Source: Haloferax marinisediminis (lineage in GTDB: Archaea > Halobacteriota > Halobacteria > Halobacteriales > Haloferacaceae). Taken from it: a stretch of 64,000 bases of DNA. The notes beneath the pieces are model-generated. The model saw only the letters and a program-made list of their open reading frames with translations, made no database searches and was not told the origin of the DNA. Both the position numbers and the translations under genes were made by a program. Where the stretch lies: contig NZ_WKJP01000001.1 of NCBI RefSeq assembly GCF_009674585.1, forward strand, positions 2,046,001-2,110,000, given 5' to 3'. The first letter of the stretch is position 1, and each line of letters opens with the position of its first letter. Shown here piece after piece: positions 1 through 8,259 of the stretch.

Positions 1-381
1 AGTATCGGGACGAACGACCTCGCCCAGTACGTGATGGCTGCCGAACGGGGCAACGAACGCGTCTCCGACCTCGGCGACTATCGCCAACCGGCAGTCCTGC
101 AAGCCATCGACGCCACCGTCTCGGCCGCCGACGGACACGACTGTTGGGTCGGCATGTGCGGCGAGATGGCTGGCGACCCGGACCTCACCGAACTCCTCGT
201 CGGCCTCGGGTTGGACGAACTGAGCATGAGCGCAGTCACGGTCCCACACGTGAAGGAGGCCGTGACGAAAACAGACACTGCAGCGGCCGAAGCACTCGCT
301 GCACACGTCCTCGCTGCCGACACGAAAGCGGAAGTCACTGCCCGATTGACGACTGGCGACACCCCGGCTCAGGAAAATTAA
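1..381 (+). CDS. ptsI: Phosphoenolpyruvate-protein phosphotransferase (PTS enzyme I), C-terminal part
   Basis: This is the C-terminal 126 residues of enzyme I; the rest lies left of the window. Enzyme I takes phosphate from PEP and passes it to HPr for sugar uptake by the phosphotransferase system. The visible part starts inside the PEP-utilising signature SIGTNDLAQY and contains GMCGEMAGDP, whose Cys is the catalytic acid of the family. The frame is open from base 1 to the TAA at 379-381. The aldolase gene that follows 96 bases downstream fits a fructose PTS locus, as known in Haloferax volcanii. The family is certain; the fructose assignment is inferred from context. Confidence 0.93.
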   Translation, partial: SIGTNDLAQYVMAAERGNERVSDLGDYRQPAVLQAIDATVSAADGHDCWVGMCGEMAGDPDLTELLVGLGLDELSMSAVTVPHVKEAVTKTDTAAAEALAAHVLAADTKAEVTARLTTGDTPAQEN

Positions 382-463
382 CTCGGTAGTGAACGAACGA
401 GAACGTGCAAAATCGAAACCGGTTTCCCATAGATTATTACCTTCGCGTTCGTTGCCGAAACAC

Positions 464-470
464 GAGGTGA
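464..470 (+). promoter_or_regulatory. Shine-Dalgarno-like GAGGTGA before fba
   Basis: GAGGTGA lies 7 bases before the ATG at 478. Most starts in this window look leaderless, so a good ribosome-binding site here suggests fba is translated from a leadered message. An AT-rich GATTATTACC stretch at about 432-441 may be its own TATA region. Confidence 0.5.
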
Positions 471-477
471 ACGTATA

Positions 478-1470
478 ATGCCGTTCTACGGCGGGGAGGA
501 ACTCGCCACTGTATACGACGAGGCGCTCGACGAAGGGTTCGGACTCATCGCGAGTAACGTCGCGGAACCGAACGTCATGATGGGTCTCATGGAGGGTGCC
601 GACCGAATGAACTCGGACCTCCTGTTGCAACTCAGCGGTGGTGCCTGCAAGTTCGCCGGTAACGGTGACCCGGTTGCGGGCCTGAAAGCCATGGGGACGT
701 ACATCGAGACTATCGCCGAGCAGTACGACATCGGCGTCTTCCTCAACATGGACCATCAGACGAACCTCGAGTTCATCGAACAACAGATAGAACTCGATAT
801 CCCGTCGTCTATCATGATCGACGCCTCCCACGAACCGTTCGACGAGAACGTCGCGACGAGTCGTGAAGTCGTCGAGATGGTCGACGCCGCCGACTCCAAC
901 ATCCTCATCGAGGCCGAACTCGGCCAAATCAAGGGTGTCGAAGACGAAATCGAGGCCGAAGAGGCGTTCTACACGGACCCCGAACAGGCCGTCGAGTTCG
1001 TCGATAAGACGGGCGCAGACCTGCTCGCCATCTCCGTCGGTACGCAACACGGCGTCGCCAAGGGCAAGGACCTCGAACTCCGTCCGGACCTCGCCCACGA
1101 CATCCGACAGGAGCTCAGAGACCACGGCCTCGACACGCCGCTCGTCCTCCACGGGTCTTCGGGCGTCCAACCCGACCAACTGCAGGAGATGCTCAAACAC
1201 GGCATCTGCAAGGTCAACAAGGACACGCGCTACCAGTACGAGTACACGCGCACCGCCTACGACCTCTACCGTGAGACTCCCGAAGCCATCGTCCCGCCGG
1301 AAGGCGTCGAGGACGCTCGTGACACGTTCTTCAACGAGACCGAGTGGTCGCCAGACAAATCGGTGTTCGACCCTCGTGTCGTCGGCCGCGACATCCGCGA
1401 GCGCATCGCAGACGTTCACGCTGGCCTGACGGAAGTCTCCGGCAGCGCCGGGCAGACGCTGTTCAAGTAA
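478..1470 (+). CDS. fba: Class II fructose-1,6-bisphosphate aldolase
   Basis: A 330-residue metal-dependent aldolase that splits fructose-1,6-bisphosphate into DHAP and glyceraldehyde-3-phosphate, or runs in reverse in gluconeogenesis. Class II hallmarks are visible: the NMDHQT segment near residue 98 with a zinc-ligand His, SVGTQHG near residue 190 and LVLHGSSGV near residue 220, each supplying metal or phosphate contacts. The start at 478 is supported by an SD-like motif. The gene follows ptsI in the same direction after 96 bases. Fructose entering through a PTS as fructose-1-phosphate would need a 1-phosphofructokinase (outside the window) before this enzyme. High confidence in function. 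Confidence 0.93.
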   Translation: MPFYGGEELATVYDEALDEGFGLIASNVAEPNVMMGLMEGADRMNSDLLLQLSGGACKFAGNGDPVAGLKAMGTYIETIAEQYDIGVFLNMDHQTNLEFIEQQIELDIPSSIMIDASHEPFDENVATSREVVEMVDAADSNILIEAELGQIKGVEDEIEAEEAFYTDPEQAVEFVDKTGADLLAISVGTQHGVAKGKDLELRPDLAHDIRQELRDHGLDTPLVLHGSSGVQPDQLQEMLKHGICKVNKDTRYQYEYTRTAYDLYRETPEAIVPPEGVEDARDTFFNETEWSPDKSVFDPRVVGRDIRERIADVHAGLTEVSGSAGQTLFK

Positions 1471-1585
1471 CGCCACGTCGTTCCAGTTGGCGGCACCCGG
1501 TCCGCCGTCTCTTTTCGTGCAGTTCGACTTGTCGCTGATTCGCCTCTCGTCTCCTCGCTGGTCGACTGACGTGACTTCCCCAGTC

Positions 1586-1593
1586 GCTTAAGG
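1586..1593 (+). promoter_or_regulatory. TATA-like box, 49-residue protein gene
   Basis: GCTTAAGG lies 24-31 bases before the ATG at 1617. This is the spacing expected of a leaderless haloarchaeal transcript and supports the very short gene behind it. Confidence 0.4.
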
Positions 1594-1616
1594 TGTCACA
1601 TAGCGTGAGAGTAGGT

Positions 1617-1766
1617 ATGCCACAAGTGCACCTCGACGACGCGACAGTCGAGCGACTCGACAACCTCCGAGAAGAAGACGAAGACTACGACGAGCTCATC
1701 AACGAACTGATGAACATCTACGAAGCGAGCGAGCGGACGATGTTCCACAGTGGCGACGAGTACTGA
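1617..1766 (+). CDS. Small acidic DUF7557-like / antitoxin-type protein
   Basis: A 49-residue acidic protein beginning MPQVHLDDATVERLDNLREE. The short beta strand, followed by helices and an E/D-rich middle, recalls the VapB/RHH-like small haloarchaeal proteins grouped as DUF7557. I see no partner toxin gene next to it: the flanks are fba and, on the other strand, a DUF5799 gene. A TATA-like box at leaderless spacing supports the start. Function is unknown. Family placement is from memory and tentative; the gene call itself is good because its codon use matches its neighbours. Confidence 0.65.
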   Translation: MPQVHLDDATVERLDNLREEDEDYDELINELMNIYEASERTMFHSGDEY

Positions 1767-1814
1767 GTCGGACGCCCCGCAAACTCGTCGACGTCTCGTC
1801 GTGCGACTGGTGTG

Positions 1815-2258
1815 TTACTCCTGATATGCGACTCTGACCTGTTCCCACTTACCTTTCGTTTCGAGGTGTTCCTGGAGCGCGTCCGCGTAGGCTTGCGTGA
1901 GTCGCTCTGCGTCTTCCAGCTTCTCTTGTTGACTCTGTTTGCCACCGTCGCCGAGGCCGAGCGCCCCTTTGATCGAGTCGACGATGCCGCCGCCGGACGA
2001 CGAATCTTGCTGGCCGCCACCCATCGCGCCCATCTGTTTGCGGATGTTGTCGAGTTCGGGGATTATCTGCGGAACTTTCTCGGTGTTCGCGACGATTCGC
2101 GCCGAGTCAGGGTCGTCTGCGTTTTCGATTTCGAACTCTGTGGCCGTCATGATGAGTCCCCACTCCTGACTGGAGAACCGAGAGTTCATCACGTGGTCGT
2201 TGAATTCGCGGTCCACCGTCATCCGGTCGCCCACGATACTGTCTGTCCAGTGTACCAT
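1815..2258 (-). CDS. DUF5799 family protein
   Basis: A 147-residue haloarchaeal conserved protein. The N-terminal half begins MVHWTDSIVGDRM and is mixed alpha/beta. A Gly/Ser/Gln linker (MGGGQQDSSSGGG, residues about 80-93) follows, then a short amphipathic segment and a helical Gln/Glu-rich tail. No catalytic motif is visible. The start is the ATG at 2258; the reading frame stays open upstream, but that part lies across the divergent HAD gene and looks like shadow. I recognise the family as DUF5799, which has no assigned function. It is transcribed divergently from the HAD gene, with about 120 bases shared between their starts. Confidence 0.75.
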   Translation of the reverse strand: MVHWTDSIVGDRMTVDREFNDHVMNSRFSSQEWGLIMTATEFEIENADDPDSARIVANTEKVPQIIPELDNIRKQMGAMGGGQQDSSSGGGIVDSIKGALGLGDGGKQSQQEKLEDAERLTQAYADALQEHLETKGKWEQVRVAYQE

Positions 2259-2348
2259 GCGCACACGTCGTCGTCCAGTCAGTATCAGAGTTGCGGGGCA
2301 GAGTCGACCACCGCCCGACGGTTTCTGCGGTGACCGACGGCCACGCTG

Positions 2349-2356
2349 GTTTAATG
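2349..2356 (+). promoter_or_regulatory. TATA-like box, HAD gene
   Basis: GTTTAATG lies 24-31 bases before the ATG at 2380, consistent with leaderless transcription and with that start. Confidence 0.4.
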
Positions 2357-2379
2357 CGATTGGGTGACCTTTCCATCTC

Positions 2380-3600
2380 ATGGAGCGGTACGACCTCCTG
2401 TACCGACTGTACGGGAATTTCGACGCAGACGCAGTCCGTGAAGCACAGGACTTCGTCGACCTCTTGCCACCACTCGACTCTGCGGTGGCGCTTTCACACT
2501 GGCAGGAGGTCGACGACGAGTTGAGCGAGAAGAAAGACCGCATTCGACGCGGGTTTCCAAACGGCGACCGGTACGCCGAACTCGCCGCTCGCGCCACGAG
2601 AGACCAGGCGTTCACCGCACTCGACCTGTTCACGAAGTACGGCCGAGCAGTCAACGCACTCGTCCTCGACGTCGACGAGACGCTTCGGTCGGCGGGCCGA
2701 ACTGACAACGAGATTCCGCGTGAAGTTCTCCACCTCCTCACCGAGTTCCACGAGACAGACGTCCCCATCGTCATCTGCACGGGCCAGACCCTGGAGAACG
2801 TCAAAGGCTTCGCCATTCAGGGCCTTGGGAACGAACTCGTCCACTCCGGTGACGTGAGCATCGTCTACGAAGCAGGAACCGGAGTGTTCACGCCCGGCCA
2901 CAGGTCGAACACGAAGCGCCTCCTGTACGAGACGCTCGACGACTCGGTTCAGTCGGTCTTCGCGTCGGTCCGTGGTCGCGTGATTCGTGACCTCCCGGAG
3001 GGTCTCCGTGGTTGTGTTCACCTTCAGGGCAACGAGTTCAACGTCACGCTCAAGCCCAACTTCGAGACCGGAAGCGACGACGCAGCGAGAGTCATCGACG
3101 ACTCACTCGTGTACATGTTAGACCTCCTCGGTGAGGCCGTCACAGACGACGCCGACGGACCGACGTGGACCCGGGCGTACTACGCCGCCAGAGACCCAGA
3201 AATCGAGGGTGTCCTCGCTGACCGCGACGAACGTCCTGACCCGGACACGACGGTCCCTGACGCAGTCGTCGAGACGCTCGACCGAGTGACAGTCGCGTAC
3301 TACCAGGCCGACGCCGCCGAACTCTCGGCAGTCGACTTGAACAAGGCAGCAGGTGTCGAGGCCGCACTCGACGTACTCGGCGTGGACGACCCGTTCGTTC
3401 TGGTCATGGGCGATTCTAAGTCGGACCTCGACGTGATGCGATGGGCCGCTTCGGGCGACCGCGGCATCGCTGCTGCACCCGACCACTCGTCACCCGGTGT
3501 GCTCGACCACGTTCGTCAGACCGACAGCCTCGTCTTCGACCGGGGAGATGCTGCGTCGATGCTCAGAACCGCCTACGCACTCAACCTCCTCGTCGACTGA
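2380..3600 (+). CDS. HAD superfamily hydrolase (sugar-phosphatase-like)
   Basis: A 406-residue protein with a helical N-terminal region (about 1-85) followed by a HAD phosphatase fold. Motif I is LVLDVDETLRS near residue 92, with the DxDxT nucleophile/acid pair. Motif II is the IVICTGQT segment and motif IV is VLVMGDSKSDLDVMRWA near residue 345. The large cap between them and the GDSKSD ending resemble Cof-type or trehalose/mannosyl-phosphoglycerate phosphatases. The substrate cannot be read from the sequence. The N-terminal extension of roughly 85 residues is unusual for the superfamily and may be a haloarchaeal feature. High confidence in superfamily, low in substrate. Confidence 0.85.
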   Translation: MERYDLLYRLYGNFDADAVREAQDFVDLLPPLDSAVALSHWQEVDDELSEKKDRIRRGFPNGDRYAELAARATRDQAFTALDLFTKYGRAVNALVLDVDETLRSAGRTDNEIPREVLHLLTEFHETDVPIVICTGQTLENVKGFAIQGLGNELVHSGDVSIVYEAGTGVFTPGHRSNTKRLLYETLDDSVQSVFASVRGRVIRDLPEGLRGCVHLQGNEFNVTLKPNFETGSDDAARVIDDSLVYMLDLLGEAVTDDADGPTWTRAYYAARDPEIEGVLADRDERPDPDTTVPDAVVETLDRVTVAYYQADAAELSAVDLNKAAGVEAALDVLGVDDPFVLVMGDSKSDLDVMRWAASGDRGIAAAPDHSSPGVLDHVRQTDSLVFDRGDAASMLRTAYALNLLVD

Positions 3601-3688
3601 GCAGGCAGCGCGGGATACTGGACGAAAGGAAAGTGTGGGGGCAGTGAGTGGTGTCTTCGTTGGACACCCGGTTACCGAGTTTGTGCGA

Positions 3689-4231
3689 CTACACCGTGCA
3701 GGTCTTGCCAGAATCGCCGTCTGTGTGCGTCGATTCGTCGGTGTTGTCGGTCGGTGTCGACTCGTCGCTGGTGGACGACTCGTCGTCCGTGGTAGTCTCG
3801 GTGTCGTTGCTGTCGTTGCTGTCGTTCGACGACGAGTCGTCACTGGAGTTCGAGTCGTCGGTGATGGACGAACTGTCGCTGGACGTGCTACTCGAAGAGC
3901 GTCGACTCTTCTTCTTCGACGACGAACTGGTGTCGGCCGCTGTGTCGTCGGGTGTCTCGACTGTTCCCATCGTACTGTCGGCACTGTCACCGTCTGAACT
4001 CGAATCGTCGCTCTTCGTCGACGAGTCGTCGGCGATAACGGGTTCTTCGGCTTCGTTCGTATCGACTGAGGTCGTGTCGTCGGTCGGTTCTGTCGCCTCA
4101 GAACCGAGGTTGGCGCTTGCTTCGGTCGTCTTATCGGACGTATCAGGTGTGTTCAACCCGCCCGAGAGGAGCGCGAACGCGACGACGACGACGACGACGC
4201 CGGCGACGCCGAGTTGTGTTCTATTCAGCAT
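3689..4231 (-). CDS. Membrane-anchored Ser/Asp/Thr-rich low-complexity surface protein
   Basis: A 180-residue protein with one N-terminal membrane segment (about residues 7-23, including a run of six Val) and no folded domain after it. Residues 28-180 are almost only D, S, T, N and E, with a basic island KKKSRR near residue 105 and several Asn-x-Ser/Thr sequons near residues 125-145. The end is GKTCTV. This looks like a stalk or spacer exposed outside the cell and possibly N-glycosylated. GAGGTGA lies 8 bases before the ATG. The opposite strand also has a long frame, but it lacks a sensible protein. Function unknown; the gene call is moderately safe. Confidence 0.65.
   Translation of the reverse strand: MLNRTQLGVAGVVVVVVAFALLSGGLNTPDTSDKTTEASANLGSEATEPTDDTTSVDTNEAEEPVIADDSSTKSDDSSSDGDSADSTMGTVETPDDTAADTSSSSKKKSRRSSSSTSSDSSSITDDSNSSDDSSSNDSNDSNDTETTTDDESSTSDESTPTDNTDESTHTDGDSGKTCTV
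4181..4198. repeat. (GAC)6 trinucleotide run
   Basis: Six perfect GAC units on the plus strand encode the poly-Val stretch in the membrane anchor of the minus-strand surface protein. Such a run could change length by slippage without breaking the frame. Confidence 0.8.
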
Positions 4232-4644
4232 TGGTCACCTCGCGTCGTGACACCGGACGGTGGAGACGCCCCGTGGACTGTTCTGGATGACAATGCAACT
4301 GTGGAAGTCGAGGACATAGTCATCTCCATATTTGCGTTCCGGCGGTTTCGTTACGAGTCATCTACCCCCACGCGCGCTCGGTGAGCGATTTCCACCGGGT
4401 TGGAAACGGCAGTCTAGCATTCAACTGGTACAGAACTGTCCTCCATCGCCCGATAATCTCGTCTCCTAACCGGTTTTAATGCGAGAATACCCGGGTCGTC
4501 TGAGTGTCTGTTTGGTCATAACTTTCAGGAGTCGAAGAAGGTCACGGAGTCGTTCACTTTGTGGGGCTGAGCCCTGCCGAGCTATCACAAATAAAACATT
4601 TAAAATCTCAAAAATTGTTATGTCATTTGACACCAATTCGGTGT
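4232..4644. other. 413-base intergenic region between divergent genes
   Basis: It lies between the start of the surface protein (minus strand) and the TMEM175-like gene (plus strand). The last 60 bases are AT-rich; TTTAAAA at 4599-4605 is a TATA candidate for the plus-strand gene. A minus-strand TATA candidate, CAAATATGG (complement of 4327-4335), could serve the surface protein. A minus-strand open frame at 4466-4696 overlaps the channel gene start and has no family features. I see no RNA gene. Confidence 0.6.
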
Positions 4645-5283
4645 ATGGAGATTCCGTTCCGTCGCGAGAGCTTGGAGACTGACCGTCTTCTCGCACTCAG
4701 CGACGGGGTCATCGCAATCGCAATCACGCTTTTGGTCCTCGAAATCACCGTCCCAGAGATTCCGCCAGGGTCGCCGGTCTCGATTCTCTCAACCTTGGTC
4801 TTCGACCAGTGGCACGAGTTCTTCGCCTACGTGCTGAGTTTCTTGGTTATCGGCTCGTACTGGGTACTTCACCGACGGATATTCCTCCACATCGAAGCCC
4901 ACGACAAAGGAATCGTCTGGCTCAATCTGTTGTTCTTGCTCATGGTGGCGTTCGTTCCCTACGGAACGAGTCTGCTCAGCACCTACCCGACCCAGTTCGG
5001 CGTCATGTTCTACGCGGGCATCTTGGCGATTACTGGGCTGACCCTCACACTACTGTGGGGATACGCTTCACGCCGCGACATCCTCGAAGATGGCCTCACC
5101 TCGACGCTCGTCGTCCTCGAAGGGACACGGTTCCTCGCGTCGCCGGCGGTGTTCCTCTTCTCGATCGTCATCGCCAGCTTCGATACGAACCTCGCAGTCC
5201 TCTCGTGGTTGCTTTTGCTCCCGATAAACGCGCTCTTACAGTCGAGAGTGGTCGAGAGTTACGAAGAACCGGCTCCAGTCTGA
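4645..5283 (+). CDS. TMEM175-family (DUF1211) potassium-channel-like membrane protein
   Basis: A 212-residue integral membrane protein with about six hydrophobic segments. The first helix holds RLLALSDGVIAIAITLLVLE, the family signature region. In characterised TMEM175 channels the RxxxFSD motif lines the pore and bacterial or archaeal members have one six-helix repeat, as here. The Phe of FSD is replaced by Leu in this protein, which could affect gating or selectivity. The start at 4645 gives the usual short cytoplasmic N-terminus and fits a TATA at 4599-4605. Two upstream in-frame starts would only add charged, poorly conserved sequence. K+ conduction is inferred from the family. Confidence 0.85.
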   Translation: MEIPFRRESLETDRLLALSDGVIAIAITLLVLEITVPEIPPGSPVSILSTLVFDQWHEFFAYVLSFLVIGSYWVLHRRIFLHIEAHDKGIVWLNLLFLLMVAFVPYGTSLLSTYPTQFGVMFYAGILAITGLTLTLLWGYASRRDILEDGLTSTLVVLEGTRFLASPAVFLFSIVIASFDTNLAVLSWLLLLPINALLQSRVVESYEEPAPV

Positions 5284-5345
5284 GTGCGTCCCTCGTCTCT
5301 CACCGGTGGTCGCTCGTTTATCTTCTCAGCGAGCGTACCTTCCTC

Positions 5346-5792
5346 ATGACTGCCTCAATCGACCGAATCGTCTCGCTCGTCGTTCAGTGGCCCGGGGTCG
5401 AAACCGCGCCACACCGGTTTGGTGGCACCGAGTTCCTCGTCGCTGGCAAGGAGATTGGCCACGTCCACGACGTCGGTATCGTCGACTTGGCCATCACCAA
5501 AGCCGTCCGCGACAGTCTCCTCACTGACGGCCTCGCAGACCCGCACCACGTCCTCCCAGACTCCGCGTGGGTGACCTACCGCGTCAGGAGCGATGCAGAC
5601 GAACCAGATGCGATTCGACTCCTCAGACTCGCGTACCTCTGGCGAGTGCTCGCGCTCCGACGCCGCGGTATCGACATCGACCCGACGCTCGTCCCCGACG
5701 AAGAACTCCAGCACCTCGCCTTCCCCGCTGAACTCGACTCCCTCGTTCGAACCACGTTCAACGAGTCTCTCAATCACCGCGCGTCTGTCTGA
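5346..5792 (+). CDS. Luciferase-domain / DUF5519-like protein
   Basis: A 148-residue soluble protein. The N-terminal half contains VVQWPGVETAPHRFGGTEF and then GKEIGHVHDVGIVDLAI, matching what I remember of the small 'luciferase' domain (PF17648/DUF5519), where a GHxH segment and a following Asp are conserved. The C-terminal half is helical. No cofactor motif is evident, and the name does not imply light emission. The start is the ATG at 5346; the frame is open further upstream, but that lies inside the channel gene. It stands alone between the channel gene and gnaD. Family placement is moderately secure. Confidence 0.65.
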   Translation: MTASIDRIVSLVVQWPGVETAPHRFGGTEFLVAGKEIGHVHDVGIVDLAITKAVRDSLLTDGLADPHHVLPDSAWVTYRVRSDADEPDAIRLLRLAYLWRVLALRRRGIDIDPTLVPDEELQHLAFPAELDSLVRTTFNESLNHRASV

Positions 5793-5853
5793 GACGCTGA
5801 CGGACGGGTTGGCCGGTGGAGTGGTCTGCTGACCGACCGTGTGCCTCGGTCGC

Positions 5854-5877
5854 AAAAACTTTACTGACGTCCGAGTA
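5854..5877 (+). promoter_or_regulatory. gnaD promoter with TrmB-type box TACT-N7-GAGTA
   Basis: An AT-rich AAAAACTTTA (5854-5863) lies 26-35 bases before the gnaD ATG at 5889. Overlapping its end is TACT (5862-5865), seven bases, then GAGTA (5873-5877). This is an exact fit to the motif known for the sugar regulator TrmB of Halobacterium. A box between the TATA element and the start point is the arrangement reported for repression. Confidence 0.6.
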
Positions 5878-5888
5878 AACCCCTAGTC

Positions 5889-7127
5889 ATGGGTAAGAAT
5901 TACGCGGACCTTCACGACCCGAACGCGGAGTATACGATGCGTGAACTCTCCGCGGAGACGATGGGCGTGACCGCAAAGCGCGGTGGCGGACGAGACGTGG
6001 AGATTACGGACGTACAGACGACGATGGTCGACGGCAACTTCCCGTGGACGCTCGTCCGAATCTACACTGACGCAGGCGTCGTCGGCACCGGTGAGGCCTA
6101 CTGGGGTGCCGGCGTCCCCGAACTCATCGAGCGCATGAAGCCGTTCATCATCGGCGAGAACCCGCTCGACATCGACCGTCTCTACGAGCACCTCGTCCAG
6201 AAGATGTCCGGTGAGGGCTCTGTCGAGGGCGTGACTGTCACTGCTATCTCTGGTATCGAAATCGCCCTTCACGACCTCGCGGGCAAGATTCTCGACGTCC
6301 CTGCCTACCAGTTGCTCGGCGGCAAGTACCGCGACAAGGTTCGCGTCTACTGTGACTGTCACACGGCCGACGAGGCCGACCCACAGGCGTGCGCAGACGA
6401 AGCAGAGCGCGTCGTCGAGGAACTCGGCTACGACGCCCTGAAGTTCGACCTCGACGTTCCGTCCGGTCTCGAAAAAGACCGTGCGAACCGTCACCTCCGC
6501 CCCGGTGAGATTCGCCACAAGGCCGAAATCGTCGAGGCCGTCACCGAGCGCGTGAAAGACCGCGCCGACGTCGCATTCGACTGCCACTGGACCTTCTCTG
6601 GCGGCAGTGCGAAGCGTCTCGCGGCCGCCATCGAGGACTACGACGTGTGGTGGCTCGAAGACCCCGTTCCGCCGGAGAACCTCGAAGTCCAAGAGGAAGT
6701 CACGAAGTCCACGCTCACCCCCATCACGGTCGGTGAGAACCGCTACCGCGTGACCGAACTGCGCCGTCTTATCCAGAACCAGGCCGTCGACATCGTTGCG
6801 CCCGACATGCCCAAGGTCGGTGGCATGCGCGAGACGCGAAAGATTGCAGATGTCGCGAACCAGTACTACGTGCCGGTCGCCATGCACAACGTCTCGTCGC
6901 CCATCGCGACGATGGCGTCTGCCCACGTCGGCGCAGCCATCCCGAACTCGCTGGCGGTCGAGTACCACTCCTACCAACTCGGTTGGTGGGAGGACCTCGT
7001 CGAAGAGTCGGTCATCGAAGACGGGTACATCGAGATTCCCGAAAAGCCAGGTCTCGGCCTGACGCTCGACATGGACGCTGTCGAGGAGCACATGGTCGAA
7101 GGGGAAACCCTGTTCGACGAGGAGTGA
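5889..7127 (+). CDS. gnaD: D-gluconate dehydratase (enolase superfamily)
   Basis: A 412-residue member of the mandelate racemase/muconate lactonising group. The N-terminal capping domain (about 35-150) is followed by a TIM barrel (about 160-390). Metal-site carboxylates are visible in VAFDCHWTFSG, WWLEDPVPPEN and ITVGENRYR, and a catalytic His lies in PVAMHNVSSP. Closely related haloarchaeal enzymes dehydrate gluconate to 2-keto-3-deoxygluconate in the semi-phosphorylative Entner-Doudoroff pathway. Xylonate dehydratases are close relatives, so the substrate is inferred from recalled resemblance to the Haloferax enzyme. The gene is monocistronic, with its own promoter and a 3' hairpin, and carries a TrmB-type box. 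Confidence 0.85.
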   Translation: MGKNYADLHDPNAEYTMRELSAETMGVTAKRGGGRDVEITDVQTTMVDGNFPWTLVRIYTDAGVVGTGEAYWGAGVPELIERMKPFIIGENPLDIDRLYEHLVQKMSGEGSVEGVTVTAISGIEIALHDLAGKILDVPAYQLLGGKYRDKVRVYCDCHTADEADPQACADEAERVVEELGYDALKFDLDVPSGLEKDRANRHLRPGEIRHKAEIVEAVTERVKDRADVAFDCHWTFSGGSAKRLAAAIEDYDVWWLEDPVPPENLEVQEEVTKSTLTPITVGENRYRVTELRRLIQNQAVDIVAPDMPKVGGMRETRKIADVANQYYVPVAMHNVSSPIATMASAHVGAAIPNSLAVEYHSYQLGWWEDLVEESVIEDGYIEIPEKPGLGLTLDMDAVEEHMVEGETLFDEE

Positions 7128-7143
7128 AACGACTCGTCGAGCA

Positions 7144-7162
7144 CGTGAATCTTTGATTCACG
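7144..7162 (+). terminator. Hairpin downstream of gnaD
   Basis: CGTGAATC-TTT-GATTCACG forms a perfect 8-base stem 17 bases after the gnaD stop codon. Flanking CGTCGA/TCGACG can extend the pairing. It could end or protect the gnaD message. No T-run follows directly, so its role in termination is uncertain. Confidence 0.5.
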
Positions 7163-7270
7163 GAGTTCGACGAGGCGTAAGCGAACTCACCCCCCGAACC
7201 GACGTTTTCTCTCAGCTGTTTCGACCAGCCTAGCTAGTTTTTGTCACTTCGTCCCGTTCATTGCTAGCGC

Positions 7271-8230
7271 ATGTCAGCCGACTACACTGTCGACTACGAA
7301 CTGAGCGACGCCGACGAGAACATCCACAACAAGTGGGACAACAGTCTGGACCCCCTCGTGACCGTCCAACCCGGTGACGTCGTCCGATTCGAGTGTCGAG
7401 ACGCACTCGACCGCCAGATAACACCTGAATCGACCGCCGACGACCTCGCAAACGCGAGTTTCGACCCGGTCCACCCACTCACGGGCCCCGTCGCCATCGA
7501 GGGTGCCGAACCGGGCGACGTGCTCGCAGTCGAGTTCCTCGATTTCGAACACAAGGGCTGGGGCTACACGGGGTATATGCCCGGCGAGATGGAACTCGGT
7601 CTCCTTCCAGAGGACTTCGAAGAGGCGGGTCTCCACATCTGGGACCTCGACGACGACGTGGCCCACTTCGTGAACGGCATCGAGGTGCCACTGGACATGT
7701 TCCCCGGAATTGCGGGCGTCGCACCCGCCGCGAACGGCGCACACAACACGCTCCCGCCGCGTGACACCGGTGGCAACTTCGACATCAAGCACCTCACGAA
7801 GGGGTCGACGTTGTACCTCCCTATCGAAGTCGACGGGGCGCTGTTTTCGACCGCCGACTGTCACGCAGCGCAGGGTGACGGAGAGGTCTGTGTGACAGGT
7901 ATCGAAGCGCCGATGTTCGTCACGGCGCGGTTCGACGTGCTGAAAGACAAGTCCATCTCGCAACCAGAACTGGAGACGATGGGTCCGTTCACGCCCACCG
8001 GTGCGGACGAACCGATGTACGGGACGACGGGCATCGCCGACGACCTGATGGAGGCGACGAAGAAGGCCGTCCGACACATGATTTCGCACCTCGAAGCAGA
8101 GCGCGGGTTGACCCGTGGCGAGGCGTACATCCTCTGTTCGGCAGCGGTCGACCTCAAAATAAGCGAAGTCGTTGACGCGCCCAACTGGACGGTTACCGCG
8201 TACCTTCCGGAGAGTATCTTCCCCGAGTAA
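7271..8230 (+). CDS. Acetamidase/formamidase family protein
   Basis: A 319-residue amidohydrolase of the FmdA/AmdA family, which hydrolyses short amides such as formamide or acetamide to ammonia and the acid. Family features include the N-terminal HNKWDNSLDPLVTVQPGDVV segment, the PAANGAHNTLPPRDTGGNFD region near residues 155-175, and the ADCHAAQGDGEVCVTGIE segment near residue 200. Length is normal. The gene stands alone, 143 bases after gnaD and convergent with galK. A nitrogen-scavenging role is likely, but the natural substrate cannot be told from sequence. Confidence 0.88.
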   Translation: MSADYTVDYELSDADENIHNKWDNSLDPLVTVQPGDVVRFECRDALDRQITPESTADDLANASFDPVHPLTGPVAIEGAEPGDVLAVEFLDFEHKGWGYTGYMPGEMELGLLPEDFEEAGLHIWDLDDDVAHFVNGIEVPLDMFPGIAGVAPAANGAHNTLPPRDTGGNFDIKHLTKGSTLYLPIEVDGALFSTADCHAAQGDGEVCVTGIEAPMFVTARFDVLKDKSISQPELETMGPFTPTGADEPMYGTTGIADDLMEATKKAVRHMISHLEAERGLTRGEAYILCSAAVDLKISEVVDAPNWTVTAYLPESIFPE

Positions 8231-8259
8231 GGAGTGACTACTGCGCAGGCTTTTCGTCG

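Noticed and set aside
3648-4250. 200-residue plus-strand frame opposite the Ser/Asp-rich protein
   Set aside because: It is the mirror of GAC/TCG triplets and gives a Val/Ser/Leu-rich sequence without a membrane or domain pattern. The minus strand has an SD-like motif and a sensible membrane anchor.
4466-4696. 76-residue minus-strand frame before the TMEM175-like gene
   Set aside because: It overlaps the start and promoter of the channel gene, has no acidic bias and no recognisable fold.
5883-7091. 402-residue minus-strand frame opposite gnaD
   Set aside because: A shadow frame: no motifs, Val/Asp/Arg/His-rich, fully contained within the certain gnaD gene.
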